Source of the DNA: Endomychus coccineus | Lineage: Eukaryota > Arthropoda > Insecta > Coleoptera > Endomychidae | Direction of reading: 5' to 3' | Length of the DNA stretch: 64,000 nt | Assembly (NCBI GenBank): GCA_958510875.1 | Contig: OY294070.1 | Location: 6,076,001-6,140,000, forward strand | Part shown: positions 58,806 through 64,000 of the stretch, piece after piece | How positions within the stretch are numbered: position 1 is the first letter of the stretch | Layout: every line of letters begins with the position of its first letter | The notes under the pieces: generated by a model | What the model was told of the DNA's origin: nothing | What the model saw: only the letters and a program-made list of their open reading frames with translations | The model's database searches: none | Position numbers and translations under genes: made by a program

Positions 58806-60372
58806 CTCACACCAATATTTTGATGGAAAATATCATACATTATCAGTAAATACATAAATTTTTTATCGTGTAAAACTGAAGCTCGACTTAGAATCAAACT
58901 CGATCTCTGAAATCTTTCGCTTAACAATTCGTATGGTGATTGGTCATCTAGTCTAACGGTGGAATCTATCTTTTACCCTGAAACTAGACAAAGTTCGAGT
59001 ATAAATCGACGAAATATAAATGATAAGTTTGCCTAAAATTTGTACCCCTAATATAGTTTCTTTTGTAAAGTGTTTGCATTGACAAAGACGGACAGATAGG
59101 TGTTTTTTCAATTGTTTAAACTCCTTTCGGGGTAGGTGCGAAATAATTTCTTAAATTCCAATAATGAATGAAACACACTATTTATTTGTATCTGAGTATT
59201 CCAAAAAAACCAGTTGAAATTCTGCCAGGATGTGTATGAAGGCAACAATAAATTATTCTAATAGTCTAATACATAATAAACCATTACTCACGTTTACATT
59301 CACTACTCGGAATTTCACTTTTATATCCACTGACAAACAAAACACTTTTAATTTCTACAGACGTACACACAACAATCTACATTTAAAATCCTTGTGCAAG
59401 TTTATTCAAGAAAGAAGAAGACTTTAAGTTTAAATTAGATTGATATTGTTGAATCGCTTATTTTCGACAATTGTTTCCCAATTTTACATGGTTTACTTTC
59501 TGCGGTCAGTAGTGGAATGAATTTCATTACCGGTTACGCTGTTAGGATCTGTAACAATCGATGCAGGACATGCAACAATGCCCTCGATGTCGAGTTTCAA
59601 ATGCCTAATTATTGTGCCATACCTTACACGACCTTCTCAGTCATAAGTGTATAATATGGAAAAAAGTTGCGTTGTTTTTTCAACTTTACGCTTCACTGCG
59701 TCATTTCGAAGTTCAAATTTGGGGCGATTTAATTCAAAGAATTCCAAATAGAAAATGAAAATGATAGTTAAGTTATGCAAAAATGCACTTATATGGGATC
59801 TATGGATATGTACCTCATGTTGACGTTTGTTATTTTAAACTATTTTGCTATTTTTTCATTATTTTGGCAATTCAAACGACTACTAAGAATATTAAACACT
59901 TAAATAAATATGAGGAAGCGCTTCTCAATAGTTTTGCTTTTACATATAAAAAATGTGTGGCCGTTCGAACGGTACTTTCATCATGAATAAAATAAGTATG
60001 AATAGTTATCGGTACTGGAGTAAATGAATTTCCATAATAAATGTTGATTTCATATTTCAAAATACAGCCATTGAATGCTCGCTGGTTCTGACTACTAGAT
60101 GGGGTAAGTGATGTTTTATTTATTAAATAAATTCATAGTACTTAATTCACTATATTTATAAATCATAACATTTCATCAGGTTATTATAATAATGTCCAAA
60201 TTTCGTTAAATTGATTTGACAATCATCTTAAGCATAAGGCTAAAGGTCGATTAACGAAATGGACCGATTGAGATTGTACATCTACTATACATACTGTCAA
60301 ATGTCAATTGGATGTCAGATGTCAATGCCAATGTTTATCAATAATGTGATTGATTAATAAAAAACATAAACA
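58806..60372. other. Intergenic DNA upstream of the zinc-finger gene
   Basis: No gene is supported. The last 130 bp contain clustered TGTCAA(A)TGTCAATTGGATGTC repeats (about 60295-60335), just upstream of the start codon and probably within promoter or 5' UTR. Confidence 0.4.
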
Positions 60373-62356
60373 ATGTCTGGTTATAAGCGAGTGAATTTTT
60401 ATGAGTTATGTAGACTGTGTGCCACGAACCAACAAAAAGAGAAAACACATATCTTCCAAGATGAGGGCAGGAAAATTCAGCTGCAAAACAAAATCCAGAC
60501 TTGTTTATCCCTTACTGTAAGTACCAAAATATTTGCATGAGACACAAATTAAAGGTATTCGAACTCATTATTTCCTGAATGTATTTTCGATTTAATACGT
60601 CTGTATTTGTGATTGTTTTAGGTATATGAACACGATTTCCTGCCTAAAGTTGTGTGTTCGAAGTGTCTAAAATCCCTTGAATTGTGCTACACCTTCAAAC
60701 AAGAGTGTGTCTCTTCAGAATCCATGTTGTCAAGCTATTTTAAGAACTTTAGGTATACGGAAGATTTTAAAAAATCTGGAAAGGTAAGTTGTAGAAGATA
60801 ATCTTACTAGCATAGATCAACATCACCTAACATTTATGTAAGAATGACCATAAACGACACAATGTAGAACATTTTATTTATTTAATAAACTTTTTTAGGT
60901 TTATATAAAAGATACCATAATCAAAAGTAACATAGAAGAAGAGGAAGCGATAGGAATAATAAGTACCAATTGTACAGCCCCTACCGTTCAACCGACAACA
61001 AATATAGTACCGACCAGTTATGCCACTCACACACAAAATATATCAATGGCAGAATCGCGACAGCAAACCATGGAACCAATTCCTTATTACACCGTACAAA
61101 TTCCAACAACAATAATGTCAAATCAACAGCAATCTATGGAACCGAAATTACCGATTAAATCCGATTCCAATAAAATCTTACAAAACGCAGTGTCACATCA
61201 AGTCTCCTATAATTTGAACACAATAAACTTGGGTTCGATCAAAACAGCCGTTCAAAACCAAATACCGAAATCTGAACAGATTAATAATGTAGTAGTGAAT
61301 GCCAACGGTGAGGTTATAAATATTGCCCAACTGGTCGATTTGGAATCGATTTTGAATCAAGCGAACAACATGCCCAAATTGAAATTGAACAAAAGCAGCA
61401 GGAGACAGAAAGAATGTAAGGTTGTAAGTGAAGAGCCAATCATTAAAATCGATCTGACGAATAACGAACCATCTAACTATGATACTGGACAGTCCGAGAT
61501 TATGAAATACGATAAATCACCTCATATTAAAAGCACTCATAACAATAAATACTCGTATAGCGTTAAGGTAGAAGAAAAAGCTGTAAACGTGAACCCTACG
61601 GTTATTTTTAACACTGTACCAGATTATAATCAAAATTCAAACGTTTCCACTGCCAATTTCACAAATTATACTACCAGCAATTTATATCCGACATCTAATA
61701 TGAACATTGTTGGTACCACGAACGGTGTCGTGGGTCACACCGCGAACGTCTGTTCAACACCGAATGAACATTCGACGGTTAATCTTAACGCTATATCGGA
61801 TTTAGGGAGCACAACAAGTTTTCGGGGTATCCACAGCGGTTACAGCAACTCATCAAAATCCTGTACGGTATTACAGAATACGGCCAATTTGAATAAAAAT
61901 TCGCCCAATCAGCAGAACGTGACCACATCGTCCGGTAATATATCGTTGATCTCGCCGGAAAGTAAAAATCAAATTGAGAAGGTGCACGTTTGTGATATTT
62001 GTCATAAAAGTTTCAAACGAAGAGAGCATCTTTATCAACACATCAAATTGCACACCGGTTTCAGGCCGTACACGTGCGAAAATTGTAACAAGTCGTTTAT
62101 GCGCAAGGAACACTTGCTGCGGCATATGACGTCGCATAGCGGTTTGAAGAATTTCACTTGTAACATTTGCGATAAAAGTTTTTCCAGGAACGATAATCTG
62201 TTGAAACACAAGAAAACGCACGACAAACAAAGCAGTTTCACTTGCGAAGTGTGTCAGAAACAGTTCGTGATGAAACACTATTATCTAGCCCACAAAGTTA
62301 CCCACGATGTTGTTGATAGGTGTATAGGACAAAGTATGGGAATCTTGAAGGCCTAA
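60373..62356 (+). CDS. ZAD and C2H2 zinc-finger protein
   Basis: Likely a nuclear DNA-binding transcription regulator of the large insect ZAD family. Exons 60373-60516, 60622-60783 and 60899-62356 all join in phase 0 with GT/AG ends to give 587 residues. The ZAD zinc site uses C13/C16 (LCRLCATN) and C60/C63 (VVCSKCLKSL), split by the first intron. Residues 110-460 are a long Asn/Ser/Thr-rich linker of low complexity. Four C2H2 fingers lie at about residues 466-571 (CDICHKSFKRREHLYQHIKLH, CENCNKSFMRKEHLLRH, CNICDKSFSRNDNLLKH, CEVCQKQFVMKHYYLAH), with only the first two linkers near the TGEKP type. The start MSGYKRVNFYELCRLC places the ZAD at the very N terminus, as usual. No close orthologue is named. 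Confidence 0.93.
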
Positions 62357-62564
62357 TTTCGATTATTCTCGTATATCGGGTTTAAATTGTCGTAGGAAAG
62401 CCTATACTTTTCAATTCACAACCAATCCATGAAAGGCGTTTTTTGTTATTTAATTACTACAGTCCAGTCAATGATGGTTTTCAGTTTTCACCTCCAAGTT
62501 TGTCGAACCGCCACCGAATTAAATAGAATCAGCTATTACATGAAGAAAATCCATTCTAAACTTT

Positions 62565-62570
62565 AATAAA
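62565..62570 (+). terminator. Poly(A) signal of the zinc-finger gene
   Basis: AATAAA lies about 210 bp after the stop, with further AATAAA at about 62605. Either could be used. Confidence 0.6.
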
Positions 62571-62639
62571 ATAACTATCTTCGATTCGATTTCCACTGGT
62601 TTAATAAATAAATAAACTAGTTTTGCTAACACTATAGCT

Positions 62640-63405
62640 TCTTCAAACAAATATAGTCCTGGCTATGAACTGGAAAAAAAAACATGTTGAGTTCGAATCA
62701 AAAAATTTTGTTGCATTAGCTTCATGAGGTTCTCAGGATCATTCATACACCTTAAACTTCTTGGGAACCCCAATCCCACCCATTGGGGGTGAAAATGGCC
62801 CGAAATCTCCAAGTCTTGAATTGTATTTTCTACAAAAAAAGGTATTTTGGCATTTCTAATGCACCTAGGGGGTTTTTTGGGTCGCTGAATACGATTCCGA
62901 AGCCAGATTTACTCCGAAGTAATTTAAAAATGCAAAAATAAAAATTTAGAAGCGTGTCAAATTAGCCATTTTAGTAAATTTCCCACCCCTACGATGATAT
63001 TCGAGTAAATCTGGCTTCGGAATCGTATTCAGCGATCCAAAAAACCACCTTGGTGCATTCGAAATGCCTAAAACAAGTAAATTGCAAAATAACATATAGG
63101 GGTGCAAAATTGGCCAATTTCGTCGATTTGACCATCCCTACGATGGATTGCAAGTAAATCTGGCAAAAAACCCCCTAGGTGCACTCGAAATGCCAAAATA
63201 CCCTTTTATGTAGAAAATACAATTCAAGACTTGGAGATTTCGGGCCATTTTTGCCCCCAATGGGTGGGGTTGGGGTTCCCAAGAGGTTCTAAGGTGTATG
63301 AATGATCCTGAGAACCTCCTGATGCTATGCAAAAAAATTTTTTGATTCGAACTTACATGTTATAGCTAAAATCCTGGTTCACAGCCTGGACTAATATCAC
63401 AAAGT
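62640..63405. mobile_element. Nested foldback element
   Basis: Outer arms of about 200 bp (about 62640-62885 and 63160-63405) are inverted: TGAGGTTCTCAGGATCATTC, ACCCATTGGGGG, CGAAATCTCCAAGTCTTGAA and CACCTAGGGGGTTTTTT all recur inverted. Inside is a second inverted pair, CGCTGAATACGATTCCGAAG at about 62882 and its inverse at about 63034. No coding frame. Inner sequences resemble the 133-bp satellite. Confidence 0.88.
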
Positions 63406-63660
63406 ACTAACTTGTTAGTAATAAACTATAAAACAGTTAGTATAGTCATTTTAGACGAGAAAACGGCAACTATTGGAATATCTTTGTCTGAAACTTGTTG
63501 CAAAATGTTTTTGATGTCCTAAGAATCATTGGTCAACCAATCTCACCTTGGGAAATTGACACAACAATTGTTTTTTTAACAAATTGACCGTTTATAAACA
63601 ACTTAAATTAACAAATTTTCCAGATCCCGAAAAAATTGTTATTTTGAGACAGAAATACCT

Positions 63661-64000
63661 ACTCGGTTTTTTTGGTTTTTGGGGTCCCTAATTACGATTT
63701 CGAAGTCAAAAATAACAGAATTATTCATCATCACCTGGAAATTGGCCAATTGGCACCGGAAGTTGATGATATTTAATAAAATTTATACCTTTTTCTTGCA
63801 AAAAAAATGGGCTCTATTGGTTTTTTTGAGCTAGCAATCACTATACCGAATCCAAAGATGACAAGGTCATTCATAATCGTCCGGAAGTTGGCCAACTGGA
63901 ACAGGAAGTTGATGGAATTCACCATAATTTAGACCATATTCTTGGAAAAAATAAACTCAATTGGTTTTTTTTGAGCTATCAATCTCTATACCAAATTCAA
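63661..64000. repeat. Array of about 145-bp units running off the window
   Basis: Boxes TTGGTTTTTTT, AGCTA(G/T)CAATC, TACCGAATCCAAAGATGACA-like and GGAAGTTGGCCAACTGG recur at about 63661, 63809 and 63954, so the period is about 145-148 bp. Three units are visible and the last is cut by the end of the window. Confidence 0.75.

Noticed and set aside
58920..58995. tRNA-like segment (GGTCATCTAGTCTAACGGTG and GTTCGAGTATAAATC)
   Set aside because: It recalls a glutamate-type tRNA, but the arms do not pair well and the acceptor stem is missing. At most a very old remnant.
61871..62278. 135-codon antisense frame over the zinc fingers
   Set aside because: Shadow of the C2H2 coding sequence on the other strand.

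Overview
The window is eukaryotic nuclear DNA, almost certainly from an insect. Genes are split by GT-AG introns, one gene encodes an insect-type ZAD plus C2H2 zinc-finger protein, and the sequence is AT-rich and crowded with mariner-like, hAT-like, foldback and non-LTR elements. A beetle would fit, but that is a guess from overall style, not something a single feature proves.

Host genes from left to right. (1) A tandem pair of short-chain acyl-CoA dehydrogenase genes on the minus strand. The right copy (7058-12011) is complete: seven exons, 397 codons. The left copy (949-3158) has exons 1-5 intact, and its 3' part is either lost or lies beyond the window. A 19-unit, 133-bp satellite sits between them. 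(2) Ribosomal protein S27 on the plus strand (13408-13883), divergent from the dehydrogenase gene. (3) An adiponectin receptor of the PAQR family on the minus strand, four coding exons over 15.5 kb (21752-37297), whose introns hold most of the transposons of the middle third. (4) A five-exon minus-strand gene (41086-45990) for a secreted, cysteine-rich, probably GPI-anchored protein that I cannot assign to a named family. (5) A ZAD/four-finger zinc-finger protein on the plus strand (60373-62356).

The remainder is mainly mobile DNA. Three TA-flanked elements (14119-16093, 30544-32182, 52961-55202) begin CAGGG, carry inverted repeats from about 80 to 475 bp, and encode decayed transposases that all keep exactly 36 residues between the second and third catalytic aspartates. 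Two hAT-like insertions and a CACGGTCG-ended family have 8-bp target duplications. For several insertions the matching empty site is visible in a paralogous copy inside the same window, which fixes the element ends. There are seven or more broken non-LTR retrotransposons on both strands, a mariner remnant, and several long palindromic elements.

I found no multi-gene cluster that looks like a new biological system. The best leads are the hammerhead-ribozyme-like motif present twice (18756-18840, 32185-32257), the shared sequence plan of the 133-bp satellite and the palindrome and array near the right edge, the conserved D-36-D transposase group, the unassigned cysteine-rich surface protein, and an unusually divergent RpS27.
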